DNA of 64,000 nt from Serratia liquefaciens ATCC 27592. Lineage in GTDB: Bacteria; Pseudomonadota; Gammaproteobacteria; Enterobacterales; Enterobacteriaceae. The stretch is taken from positions 1,116,001 through 1,180,000 of the forward strand of contig NC_021741.1 of assembly GCF_000422085.1 (NCBI RefSeq). The letters are read 5' to 3'. Positions within the stretch are counted from its first letter, which is position 1. The number at the start of each line of letters is the position of its first letter. A program made the translations under genes and the position numbers. Under the pieces are notes generated by a model. That model saw nothing but the letters and a program-made list of their open reading frames with translations, was not told where the DNA came from and ran no database searches. Positions 10,307 to 18,505 of the stretch are shown one piece after another.

Positions 10307-11671
10307 ATGTCTCATGGTGCATCTCTGGATATTGAAGCCTTTATCGATCAATCGCCATTTTCCCCGTTCCAATGGCTACTGCTTCTGCTGTGTTTTTTGG
10401 TGATTTTCATGGACGGTTACGATATGGCTGCGATTGCCTACGTGGCCCCTTCACTGCTGGACGAATGGGGAGTGCAGAAAGCCGAACTGGGGCCCGCCAT
10501 GAGCGCGGCGTTGTTTGGCCTGGCGTTTGGTTCGCTGCTGTCCGGGCCGCTGGCAGACAGGGTGGGCCGCAAACCGGCGGTGATCTATTCCGTATTGTTG
10601 TTTGGGGTGTTCAGTCTGGCAACCGCCTGGTCAACTTCGATAGGATCATTGACCCTGCTGCGTTTTATTACCGGATTAGGGTTAGGGGCTGCGATGCCCA
10701 ATAGCATCACGCTGCTGTCCGAATATTGCCCCAGTAAGCGGCGCACCATGATAGTCAGCGCCATGCTGTGCGGTTTCCCGCTGGGGGCGGCTGTCGGTGG
10801 CCTGCTGGCCGGTTACCTTATCCCTTCATTTGGCTGGCGTTCAGTGTTGGTGGTAGGGGGCGTGGTGCCTATCCTGCTGTGTGTAGCACTGCCGTGGCTA
10901 CTGCCGGAGTCGGTACGCTATATGGTGCTTAAGGGCTATCCCAGCGCCCGTATTCGCGCCGTTTTACAGCGCATAAAGAAGGAAGGGGTCGAGCGGGCTG
11001 AGCACTTCGTCATTGCGGAAAAAATAGCCGACGGACATTCCGCTATCCGTGCCATTCTGACTTCTCCGCATCGCACCGTCACAGGGTTGCTGTGGCTGAG
11101 CTGTTTTATGAGCATGCTGGTGTTTTATATGATTGTTAGCTGGATGCCGCTGTTGCTAAAAGAGGCGGGGCTGTCGGTGCTGCAATTTTCCCATATCAGT
11201 GCGCTGTTCCCGTTAGGCGGTGGGGTGGGGTCAATAGTGATAGGTTGGGTGATGGATCGCCGTGAACCCAATAAGGTCCTGGCGCTGACCTATCTGGCCG
11301 CCGGGGTATTGGCCTATGGCGTGGGCCTGGCGGTTGGTAACGTCACTCATACACTGCTGTTGGGTTCACTGGTGTTCTTTATGGGATTTGCTTCCGGTGG
11401 CGGGCAATCTGCGCTGGCGTCACTGTCTGCTTCGTATTATCCCACCAGCTGCCGCGCCACCGGGGTGGGCAGCATGTATGGAGTAGGGCGTTTTGGCGCT
11501 ATATTCGGCGTGCTCGCCGGTGCGGAACTGCTGCGTTACCAGTATCCCGCCGCGGCCATTTTTAGCCTGTTGCTGATCCCTGCCTGGTTGGTTTGCCTGG
11601 CGCTGATGCTGAAGTATTTCAGCGGACGGCGGCGAGAACTGCTGTTGGCTCGCTTGCCGGATAAACAGTGA
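10307..11671 (+). CDS. MFS transporter, aromatic acid:H+ symporter (AAHS) family
   Basis: A 454-residue, 12-helix major facilitator. The DGYDMAAIAYVAPSL motif in the first helix, with its acidic residue, is the AAHS hallmark (PcaK, MhpT, BenK), and GPLADRVGRKPA is the loop 2-3 MFS signature. AAHS carriers import aromatic acids with protons across the inner membrane. Its place after the semialdehyde dehydrogenase suggests 3-hydroxyanthranilate or a related aminobenzoate as cargo (inference). AGGAG lies just before ATG 10307. No intrinsic terminator is obvious after it. Confidence 0.88.
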   Translation: MSHGASLDIEAFIDQSPFSPFQWLLLLLCFLVIFMDGYDMAAIAYVAPSLLDEWGVQKAELGPAMSAALFGLAFGSLLSGPLADRVGRKPAVIYSVLLFGVFSLATAWSTSIGSLTLLRFITGLGLGAAMPNSITLLSEYCPSKRRTMIVSAMLCGFPLGAAVGGLLAGYLIPSFGWRSVLVVGGVVPILLCVALPWLLPESVRYMVLKGYPSARIRAVLQRIKKEGVERAEHFVIAEKIADGHSAIRAILTSPHRTVTGLLWLSCFMSMLVFYMIVSWMPLLLKEAGLSVLQFSHISALFPLGGGVGSIVIGWVMDRREPNKVLALTYLAAGVLAYGVGLAVGNVTHTLLLGSLVFFMGFASGGGQSALASLSASYYPTSCRATGVGSMYGVGRFGAIFGVLAGAELLRYQYPAAAIFSLLLIPAWLVCLALMLKYFSGRRRELLLARLPDKQ

Positions 11672-11721
11672 CGTTACGCTTGCGTTTGCGTTTGACACTG
11701 CAGCAGAGAAAGAGAAAGGCG

Positions 11722-11883
11722 TTACTTGTCGTCAGGAAGGAAATAGTGCCCGCATTTAGGGCAGATCATGGTGATGTTTTTACGCATTTTGCGACTGTTT
11801 TGTTCAGATACGTGAGCGCATTTCGGGCAGGTCACTTTTACTGATGAGTCGCTGAACATCTTAAGGGCATCAAAGATAGACAT
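11722..11883 (-). CDS. YnfU-like 53-residue zinc-ribbon protein (copy A)
   Basis: A small gene: ATG at 11883-11881 behind GGTGAAAG, stop TAA at 11724-11722. The 53-residue product has two CPKC knuckles (KVTCPKCAHVSEQ and MICPKCGHYFLP) 18 residues apart, joined by a basic linker, which makes a single zinc ribbon. It resembles the E. coli mini-protein YnfU as I recall it; its function is unknown. A sister gene of equal length lies at 17071-17232. It is alone on its strand here. Confidence 0.75.
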   Translation of the reverse strand: MSIFDALKMFSDSSVKVTCPKCAHVSEQNSRKMRKNITMICPKCGHYFLPDDK

Positions 11884-12098
11884 ATCTTTCACCGGGTAGA
11901 TGTAAGGAGCCTCAGTTTAGCATTGCTCGGGGTTAATAGCCCTTTATTGATTGTTTATTAATCATTTCTGCGAGGGCGGTGCCGGGACTTTGGCGCCGAT
12001 GAACAAGCGGCGCCGCAGTAAAAATGTCACATTTCCATCCGAGGTTACATCTGTCGGAGCAACCTTACGCAGGCATGACAGTTCTATACATTGTGGCT

Positions 12099-12200
12099 GG
12101 TAATTTAACAGCTACCCGATGATGTTGTGTGTTATCCATTCCCTGTAGTGTATTACCCCATCCCTGTTAAGTTTATCCCGCCTTGTGCGGGATTTTTTTT
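12099..12200 (+). ncRNA. Candidate small RNA with intrinsic terminator
   Basis: The space 11884-12198 holds a textbook plus-strand terminator: ATCCCGC (12175-12181), loop CTTGT, GCGGGAT (12187-12193), then eight T. No plus-strand gene is near enough to need it: the last one ends at 11671 and a minus-strand gene lies between. A possible promoter is TTACGC (12065-12070), 16 bases, TACATT (12087-12092). The implied RNA of about 100 nt carries two C-rich near-repeats, CATTCCCTGT (12137-12146) and CATCCCTGT (12159-12167), like the SD-pairing loops of Hfq RNAs. The 5' end is a guess. I see nothing else in 11884-12098. Confidence 0.5.
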
Positions 12201-13260
12201 ACCTGCGCTCAATCATTTGCCCGCCAAACATAATGTCGCGCGTGGCCTGCAACGCCAGAAAATCATGGGGGAAACCGAGCTCGATGGCACTGGCAGTTTC
12301 CAGCCGTTGCCATTGCTCTTCTGTGAGCCGGACGTCTAATGCCCCCAGATTATCTTCCAATTGCGCCAGCGTACGTGCGCCAATAATGGGGGCGGTCACC
12401 GCCGGGTTACGCAGCGTCCAGGCCAGGGCCACTTGCGAAGCGCTGAAGCCGGATTCGTCGGCCAGCGCCTGTACCTGTTCGGCAATCACAAGATTGCGTT
12501 CGGTCAGCATACCCTTATTGCGTACCATTGCGCGTCTTGTCCCGTTCTCTTCCCCCATGGGCTGCAAATCACGTCGGCTGTATTTACCGCTCAAGATACC
12601 GCCGGACAGCGGTGACCAAGGGATCACACCGAGGCCCATTTCCTGTGCCATCGGGATCAGCTCACGCTCTACGGTGCGTTCCAGCAGGCTGTATTCGATC
12701 TGCAGGCCAATCAGCGGTGACCAGCCACGTAAATCCGCCAGCGTCTGCATTCTGGCAGCCTGCCAGGCGGGGAGATCCGAAACGGCCAGGTACAGCACCT
12801 TGCCGGCGCGCACCAGGTCATCCATGGCGCGCATGATCTCTTCCACCGGTGTGGTGAAATCCCAGGCATGCAGATACAGCAGGTCGATATAATCGGTATT
12901 CAGGCGCTGCAGGCTGTCTTCCACTGAGCGCACCATACTCTTGCGATGGTTGCCGCCGGAGTTGGGATTATCAGGTTGCATGGGCAGCGTGTATTTGGTG
13001 GCGATTACCAACCGATCGCGGCGTCCGGCGGCGAACTCCCCGACAAAACGCTCGGCGCTGCCTTCGGTGTAGCGGTTGGCGGTATCGATGAAATTGCCGC
13101 CGCGCTCGACGTAAACGTCAAACAAACGGCGGGCCTCCGCCTGTTCCGCCCCCCAGCCCCAGTCGGTGCCGAAGGTCATGGTGCCGAGTGCCAGCGGCGA
13201 GACGCGCAGGCCGGAACGGCCCAGTAGACGGTAGTGGTTTAGGGCCAGTAATGTATGCAT
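12199..13260 (-). CDS. Aldo/keto reductase
   Basis: A 353-residue NADPH-dependent reductase of the YajO/Tas-like (AKR11/12) group. The catalytic tetrad is visible: Asp and Tyr in FIDTANRYTEG, Lys in VIATKYTLP and His in LLYLHAWD; the NADPH-binding APIIGARTLAQLEDN lies near the C-terminus. The frame is open to 13332, but ATG 13260, with AGAGGA ahead, gives the normal N-terminus (NHYRLLGRSGLRVSPLALG). It diverges from a LysR gene 96 bp away that probably controls it. Natural substrate unknown. Confidence 0.88.
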   Translation of the reverse strand: MHTLLALNHYRLLGRSGLRVSPLALGTMTFGTDWGWGAEQAEARRLFDVYVERGGNFIDTANRYTEGSAERFVGEFAAGRRDRLVIATKYTLPMQPDNPNSGGNHRKSMVRSVEDSLQRLNTDYIDLLYLHAWDFTTPVEEIMRAMDDLVRAGKVLYLAVSDLPAWQAARMQTLADLRGWSPLIGLQIEYSLLERTVERELIPMAQEMGLGVIPWSPLSGGILSGKYSRRDLQPMGEENGTRRAMVRNKGMLTERNLVIAEQVQALADESGFSASQVALAWTLRNPAVTAPIIGARTLAQLEDNLGALDVRLTEEQWQRLETASAIELGFPHDFLALQATRDIMFGGQMIERR

Positions 13261-13356
13261 CGTGCATTCCTCTGTGGTTTTTCCCCAGAATAGGCCCCGC
13301 GATACTCTGATTGAATACGCTATAATCTTCATGAATTATTAAGCGCAGGAGGCATA

Positions 13357-14250
13357 ATGAGAGGAAGTGACTTTGCAGAGCTGCGCGCTTTTGCTGCCAT
13401 TGTGGAACATGGCGGTTTTGCCCGCGCCGCAGCGCAACTGGGTATGTCCGCTTCCGCACTCAGCCAGACTCAGCGTAATCTGGAGACCCGACTTGGTGTT
13501 CGTCTGTTGAATCGTACCACTCGCAGCGTGGCCCTCACCCAAGCGGGGGAGCAGCTGTTAGCGCGCCTTTCGCCAGCATTGGCGGAGATTGAGGCCGCCG
13601 TCACCCAGACGGCTGCGCTGCGTTTACAACCGGCGGGCACGCTACGCCTTAACGCGTCCGGTTTGGCGGCGATTTATTATCTGGCCCCGTTGTTAACGCC
13701 GTTCAATGCACATTATCCCGATATTGTGGTGGATCTAAGCGTGGACGATCGGCTGGTGGATATTGTTGCCGCCGGTTTCGACGCGGGCGTACGTTTGCAT
13801 GAGCGGCTGGAAAAAGACATGGTGGCGGTTGCGCTGGGAGGCGAGCAACGCATGTGCGTGGTCGCCTCGCCGACATACCTGGCTCGTTACGGCGTACCAC
13901 AGACGCCGGAGGCGCTACGGCAGCATCGTTGCCTAAATACTCGCTGGCCGACCAACGGCAGTCTCTATCGCTGGGAGTTCGAGCGCGGTAGCGAAAAGCT
14001 GGAGATTGCAGTGGAGGGGCCCTTGATCGTGGATGAACCGCAGGTTCTGGTGCGTGCTGCTATGGATGGGCTGGGGATTGCCTACTTGTTCGAGAGCCAG
14101 GTGGCTGAAGCCCTGAGGGACGGCCGGTTGCTTTCGTTGCTCACGGGCTGGACGCCGCCTTTCCCCGGATTTTACCTTTATTATCCCGCTAATCGGCAAA
14201 TGCCGCGGCCGCTGCGTGTGTTTATTGACTTCGCCCGGCAGCAGGGCTAG
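13357..14250 (+). CDS. LysR-family transcriptional regulator
   Basis: A 297-residue regulator with an N-terminal HTH (EHGGFARAAAQLGMSASALSQ, residues about 17-37, with the usual following helix) and a CrgA-type effector domain. AGGAGG ends a few bases before ATG 13357. It is divergent from the aldo/keto reductase gene, a very common pair in enterobacteria, so that gene is its likely target (inference). Effector unknown. Confidence 0.87.
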   Translation: MRGSDFAELRAFAAIVEHGGFARAAAQLGMSASALSQTQRNLETRLGVRLLNRTTRSVALTQAGEQLLARLSPALAEIEAAVTQTAALRLQPAGTLRLNASGLAAIYYLAPLLTPFNAHYPDIVVDLSVDDRLVDIVAAGFDAGVRLHERLEKDMVAVALGGEQRMCVVASPTYLARYGVPQTPEALRQHRCLNTRWPTNGSLYRWEFERGSEKLEIAVEGPLIVDEPQVLVRAAMDGLGIAYLFESQVAEALRDGRLLSLLTGWTPPFPGFYLYYPANRQMPRPLRVFIDFARQQG

Positions 14251-14398
14251 CTGGTGGTGGTGAGCTGACGAGTATCCGGTTTTTTTGAATAACTCTGTCA
14301 GATAAATTTGGTATTCACCCCGGAGACAGTTGATTAGATTGGATCAGAGTATCCCCGGATGCCATAGGCATCCTTATACAACGATCAGGGAGTTTCTA

Positions 14399-14950
14399 AT
14401 GGCGAAGACAGTGGTAATTTTTCACTCCGGCTACGGCCACACCGAACGTTTGGCAAACGTGGTTGCGCAAGGTGCCGAAGCTGAACTGATCGCTATCGAT
14501 CAGGAAGGCAATATCAGCGATGAAGCCTGGCAAAAACTGGATGAGGCGGATGCCATTATCTTTGGTTCGCCGACCTATATGGGGGGCCCGTCCTGGCAAT
14601 TCAAAAAATTCGCCGATGCCAGTTCAAAAGCCTGGTTTACCCGCAAATGGCAGGACAAGGTTTTTGGTGGCTTCACTAACAGCGCCAGCCTGAACGGCGA
14701 CAAGCAGGTGACGCTGATCGCGCTGCAAACGCTGGCCTCTCAGCATGGTGGTCTGTGGGTCAGTCTGGGGCTGATGCCGGCCAATACCAAGGCGGCGCAA
14801 CGTACCGATGTGAACAACCTCGGCGGGTCCGTTGGTCTGCTGGTGCAGACCCCAGCAGATGCCGGCGTGGATGAAATGCTGTCGGGCGATCTGGAAACGG
14901 CTACGCTGTACGGCCAGCGCGTTGCGGCATTTGCCGCCAAATTGGCTTAA
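14399..14950 (+). CDS. Flavodoxin-fold NAD(P)H:quinone oxidoreductase (WrbA-like)
   Basis: A 183-residue FMN protein. FHSGYGHTERLANVV near the N-terminus is the phosphate-binding loop, and GSPTYMGGPSWQFKKF and NSASLNGDKQ are the FMN-ring loops of the WrbA/NQO family, two-electron quinone reductases. The frame runs upstream to 14330, but ATG 14399 has AGGGAG ahead and begins exactly at the first beta strand. It is a single gene. WrbA proper is about 198 residues, so this is a shorter relative. Confidence 0.82.
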   Translation: MAKTVVIFHSGYGHTERLANVVAQGAEAELIAIDQEGNISDEAWQKLDEADAIIFGSPTYMGGPSWQFKKFADASSKAWFTRKWQDKVFGGFTNSASLNGDKQVTLIALQTLASQHGGLWVSLGLMPANTKAAQRTDVNNLGGSVGLLVQTPADAGVDEMLSGDLETATLYGQRVAAFAAKLA

Positions 14951-15064
14951 GCATTATCCCCTTGCACGCGCAGGGGGGGGGGAGATTAGCCAGGTACGCT
15001 TTTATTCATACGCACGCTTTGGGGCGCTCATTTTTTCTACACAATTGGGGCGTAAATTAGTGTG
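14951..15064. other. Intergenic: short hairpin and a run of ten G
   Basis: Just after the flavodoxin gene an imperfect hairpin (CCCCTTGC / GCAGGGG) is followed by an unbroken run of ten G at about 14973-14982. There is no T-run here, so the first convincing terminator for the gene is at 15110-15133. AT-rich sequence follows. A weak TAAATT (15053-15058) could be a -10 box for the next candidate RNA. Confidence 0.4.
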
Positions 15065-15133
15065 CGTTATTAGCCTGCTTGGGCTAACACTGCATTTCGT
15101 ACAAATATTCCCGGTTCCTAGGCCGGGTTTTTT
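15065..15133 (+). ncRNA. Candidate small RNA 1 of a tandem pair (or long 3' UTR end)
   Basis: A perfect stem TTAGCC (15070-15075) / GGCTAA (15082-15087) is followed by an intrinsic terminator CCCGG (15110-15114), loop TTCCTAGG, CCGGG (15123-15127) and a T-run. It could be the end of a 160-nt 3' UTR of the flavodoxin gene or an independent small RNA. The presence of a second terminator 120 bases on favours separate units. The promoter is not convincing (TAAATT at 15053, poor -35). Confidence 0.4.
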
Positions 15134-15175
15134 GTTGCTAAGGTGGGCTTAAGCTTCCGGCGATACAATGAGCGG

Positions 15176-15256
15176 CAACAGGGTCATGCAATGATCGTGT
15201 CGTAACTGTCAATTAGCTGCTCTTCAAGCGAGCCCGCATTGCGCGGGCTTTTTTTA
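15176..15256 (+). ncRNA. Candidate small RNA 2 of a tandem pair
   Basis: An intrinsic terminator AGCCCGC (15231-15237), loop ATTGC, GCGGGCT (15243-15249) with seven T stands 280 bases after the last plus-strand gene and after another complete terminator, so it needs its own transcript. A -10-like TACAAT lies at 15164-15169, implying an RNA of about 80 nt; no good -35 is seen. It matches none of the enterobacterial small RNAs I can recall. From 15257 to 15604 I see only AT-rich leader of the next gene. Confidence 0.45.
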
Positions 15257-15604
15257 TGAATTGCGCTTCGTTGCGTCTTACCGGAAAATAATAACCGGCA
15301 GCATGGCTTGAGCGGTAGGTAAAATACCCATCTTATTATTATGGTTTTGGCGTTGTGATCATCGGTGATGGTTTACGCTATGCTGTTAGATATCCTTGAA
15401 CATTATTTTCGGGCGGGTGAAAATCCGCTTCGCATTGCAGGATACCGGTGAGCGATGGCGTTAAGAGCATTCTGTTAATTAAAAACGAATCTATCTTTGT
15501 TGCTGATCTGTCTGTATTTTTTAATTTTAACTCTGATTGTTATGTCTTCCTCATCATGTCGGGCGAGGGAATATGCATAGAATTGCTCTGGTGATTATAA
15601 ATAT

Positions 15605-17065
15605 ATGGGTAAGGCGATGAACGCCAGAATAAACGCCAAGCAGGGATTGCCGGTCGCCATCCAGTTGATCACGCTTTTTCTGCTGGCCTATTTACTTTCC
15701 CTGCTGGGTATTTTTACACGTCCAATAGGTTCGCTTTCTCTGTTTTGGCCGGTGAATGCGATTTTACTCGGTCTATTATTACGCAAACCGGCCTATGCCA
15801 GCCCTGCGGGGTGGTTGATCACCTATCTGGGGATGATCGCCGCCGATTTGACCAACGGCGAAAGCCTGTCGCTGGCGCTGTGGTTGAATGCCTGCAATAT
15901 GTCCCTGATTGCTACCGGTTACGGTGTGATGCTGCTGTTGCCGCAGTCGCAGCGCCGAATGGGCAAACCTCAGGCGATCCTCTATATGTTTACTGCCAGC
16001 CTGAGCGGTGCGGCAGTGGCATCGACACTGTCGATACTGCGCAATGACAGCCTGTACAACAACACGGCGATTATCGCCTGGCTGGCGTGGTTCAGCGAAC
16101 AGTTCTCGACCAACCTGCTGTTGCTGCCGGTATTGCTGGCCGCCCCGCGGCTTAAACAACTGCTGCGCCTGCAGATCAATTGGCAGCTGCGTGCCAGTAT
16201 GCCGCTATTGGCGCTGCTGTTTTCACTGGTATTTAGCGTGTATATCGGCGGGCCGGGGGCGATTGCTTTTCCGATCCCTGCGTTGCTGTGGTGCGCGGTC
16301 CGCTATCAGTTGTTCACCGTGACGCTGCTGACATTGCTAACCGGCATGACCGAGATCAGCAGCATTTCGGCTAACCTGATGCTGTATGAAACGCCGAACA
16401 ACCATAATGCCTACCTCGATACGCTGATGTCAGCCCGTCTGGGCATTGCCATGTTGGTCATGGGGCCGCTGATCCTTTCCAGCTCAATCGCGGTTAACCG
16501 TAAGCTGCTGCGGCGCCTGGAACACAGTGCCAATCATGATTTCCTTACGGGCGTCTTGGCGCGTAATGCACTGACGCGCAAGGCCGGTGAAATGCTGGAG
16601 CACAAATATAAATCGAAAGAAGCGGTGTCGCTGCTGTTGATCGATATTGATCACTTTAAACAGATCAATGATACCCACGGCCATTTGGCCGGCGATCAGG
16701 TATTGGCTTCGTTCGCCCATATCATTAGGCGCGAGCTGCGTCACGATCAACTGTTTGGGCGTTTGGGCGGTGAAGAGTTTGCCATTATGTTGCCGCGCGC
16801 GCTGGCGGCGCAGGGTGTGGCGTTGGCGGAGCATTTACGGCAATTGGTGCAAAAAACCGAGTTGTATCCTGGTGGCAAGGTTCCGCTAAAAATCACTATC
16901 AGCGTTGGCGTCGCCAATCTGGCGATGAATGAGGTGAAATCGCTGGAACAGCTGATGAATATGGCAGATATCGCGCTTTATCGCGCCAAGTCGCAGGGGC
17001 GTAACAGGGTGGAGTCGTTTAATGTGATCAGTGGCAACAGCGTGGACCACATTCTGTTTAAATAA
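15605..17065 (+). CDS. MASE1-GGDEF diguanylate cyclase
   Basis: A 486-residue inner-membrane protein. Residues about 12-300 form some eight hydrophobic helices with the aromatic LFWPVNAILLGLLLRKP pattern of a MASE1 sensor; residues about 318-478 are a GGDEF domain with the active site GRLGGEEF, so it should make c-di-GMP. The canonical RxxD inhibitory site is missing (RHDQLFGR precedes GGEEF), so product inhibition may be absent or different. Start at 15605; a Met at codon 5 is an alternative. The gene stands alone after a long AT-rich leader. Confidence 0.87.
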   Translation: MGKAMNARINAKQGLPVAIQLITLFLLAYLLSLLGIFTRPIGSLSLFWPVNAILLGLLLRKPAYASPAGWLITYLGMIAADLTNGESLSLALWLNACNMSLIATGYGVMLLLPQSQRRMGKPQAILYMFTASLSGAAVASTLSILRNDSLYNNTAIIAWLAWFSEQFSTNLLLLPVLLAAPRLKQLLRLQINWQLRASMPLLALLFSLVFSVYIGGPGAIAFPIPALLWCAVRYQLFTVTLLTLLTGMTEISSISANLMLYETPNNHNAYLDTLMSARLGIAMLVMGPLILSSSIAVNRKLLRRLEHSANHDFLTGVLARNALTRKAGEMLEHKYKSKEAVSLLLIDIDHFKQINDTHGHLAGDQVLASFAHIIRRELRHDQLFGRLGGEEFAIMLPRALAAQGVALAEHLRQLVQKTELYPGGKVPLKITISVGVANLAMNEVKSLEQLMNMADIALYRAKSQGRNRVESFNVISGNSVDHILFK

Positions 17066-17070
17066 AGGCG

Positions 17071-17232
17071 TCAGTTCTGCTTGGGTTCAAACTCGGTGCC
17101 GCAGTTTGGGCAGATCAGCATGACTTTTTGCCGCAGCATCGAGCACTTTTGAGTCGTCACATAGGCGCATTTCGGGCAGGCGATTTGGGTTGAGCGGTTG
17201 ATGAAACCTTTAACACTGCTGGTATCAGACAT
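17071..17232 (-). CDS. YnfU-like 53-residue zinc-ribbon protein (copy B)
   Basis: ATG at 17232-17230, stop TGA at 17073-17071. The 53-residue product has CPKC and CPNC knuckles (QIACPKCAYVTTQ and MLICPNCGTEFEP) with the same spacing and length as the protein at 11722-11883, so the two are paralogues that have diverged (about 40 percent alike by eye). It is convergent with the MASE1 cyclase gene, whose stop is five bases away. Function unknown; the basic linker hints at nucleic-acid or protein contact (inference). Confidence 0.72.
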   Translation of the reverse strand: MSDTSSVKGFINRSTQIACPKCAYVTTQKCSMLRQKVMLICPNCGTEFEPKQN

Positions 17233-17319
17233 AATAAATGGCCTGTGTCAGGTGAAAACCCACGCTAACACAGGTGATATCAAATTGCTTTGAATGTTTT
17301 TTAAACGCCTGGAAAGGGA

Positions 17320-17805
17320 TTACAGGCTTTTAAGCACTTTCAGCGTTTCGTCCATGTCGATCTCGTGCTCGGAGAAGGTATGGGTGTCGTTCTGGAAGGT
17401 GGTGATGGTCAGCATGCGCAGCGTTTGCATGGTCTGGGACGCGTCCTCAGACTGCGGGCGGATGCGGTTCATCAGCAGGCCAACCGACAGCACGGTATTT
17501 TCTTTATCCACGTCCGCTTTCACCGGCACTTCCTTGGTGAAAGTATTAAAGGATTTGATGCTGGTGATTTTGATTCTTTCGTTGGCGATGATGATGTACT
17601 TGCTCGACGCCAGCACCTTGACCGCAAATGCCGACGGGCCTTTGGTGTTGTTGGTCGGTTCGAAAGTCACCGCCGCGTTTTTCTTAATCAGCTCCGGGTT
17701 TTGCACTTTAATCACGTGAAAATAACGATTTTCCCCGTTCTCATCGGTAATAAAGCCGAAGCCTTTGTCTTCAAAAAAAGTCGTTATCTTGCCGTTCATC
17801 ATCAT
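17320..17805 (-). CDS. Cold-shock-domain protein with a long C-terminal extension
   Basis: About 161 residues. Residues 1-67 are a cold-shock domain: NGKITTFFEDKGFGFITDE holds RNP1 (KGFGFI), while RNP2 is RYFHV rather than the usual VFVHF. The remaining 90 residues (YIIIANERIKITSIKSF onwards) are not a second cold-shock domain; they look beta-rich and I do not recognise them. The start is uncertain among clustered ATGs at 17811, 17805, 17802 and 17799; I chose 17805. It is a single gene. Probably an RNA- or ssDNA-binding protein. Confidence 0.75.
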   Translation of the reverse strand: MMMNGKITTFFEDKGFGFITDENGENRYFHVIKVQNPELIKKNAAVTFEPTNNTKGPSAFAVKVLASSKYIIIANERIKITSIKSFNTFTKEVPVKADVDKENTVLSVGLLMNRIRPQSEDASQTMQTLRMLTITTFQNDTHTFSEHEIDMDETLKVLKSL

Positions 17806-17965
17806 TCTCATAAAGTCGTTCAATACAGTGCTTATGATAGCGCGGAATGCCTTGCAGTGACAGATTGCGTGCCCGGCATTTGATAATGCGATAACGGCAT
17901 TTAGCCGCGTGGTGGCCGCATGCTATTTTCAGCCTGACTTTATTCATTTCTGAAAGGGAAAATCG

Positions 17966-18475
17966 ATGGGAATTAAACGGCTTAACCACGCGGTGTTGTA
18001 TGTCAGTGACGTGCAGCAAAGCGCGGACTTTTATCATCAGGTGCTGGGATTCAAGCTCAAACCTTCAGGCAGCCCCGATAAAGCGGTGTTTACCCAGGCG
18101 GCCGATTCGGATAATGATCACGATTTGGCGTTGTTCAGCAAGAACCTGGGGCAGCAGCGGGCCGGTGTTTTTCGCGCCAACGGCGAGCCGCCGGCGGAAA
18201 ACGAACCTCCGGCCGGGTTGTATCATCTGGCCTGGGAAGTCGATAGCCTGGACGAACTGGAGCGCATTCGCGATCAATTGGCGCAGCGGGGCATTCTTGG
18301 GCTGGAGGAAGACCATGGCGTGCACAAGAGCATTTACGGTCACGATCCGGATGGGCTGTTGTTTGAAGTGACCTGGTTTATTCCGTCGGCGTTGCAGACA
18401 GAAGAAGATCGCAACCAGCGCGGCATCAAACCGCTGGATTTCGTCGCCGAAAAACGCCGTTTCGCGCAGGCATGA
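17966..18475 (+). CDS. VOC (glyoxalase/bleomycin-resistance fold) dioxygenase-like protein
   Basis: A 169-residue protein with two VOC modules: KRLNHAVLYVSDVQQSADFYHQVLGF at the N-terminus (first metal His) and GLYHLAWEV / HKSIYGHDPDGLLFEVTW later (His and Glu). The pattern resembles catechol-2,3-dioxygenase-like members such as CatE-type proteins more than glyoxalase I. AAAGGGAAAATCG ahead of the ATG gives a fair ribosome site. No operon partner; the substrate is unknown. Confidence 0.8.
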   Translation: MGIKRLNHAVLYVSDVQQSADFYHQVLGFKLKPSGSPDKAVFTQAADSDNDHDLALFSKNLGQQRAGVFRANGEPPAENEPPAGLYHLAWEVDSLDELERIRDQLAQRGILGLEEDHGVHKSIYGHDPDGLLFEVTWFIPSALQTEEDRNQRGIKPLDFVAEKRRFAQA

Positions 18476-18505
18476 TAGAACGGGGCGCCGTTGGGCGCCC
18501 TGCAG

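Noticed and set aside
12127..12339. 70-codon plus-strand frame across the putative small RNA and the aldo/keto reductase end
   Set aside because: It runs through an intrinsic terminator and into the antisense of a real gene; no ribosome site.
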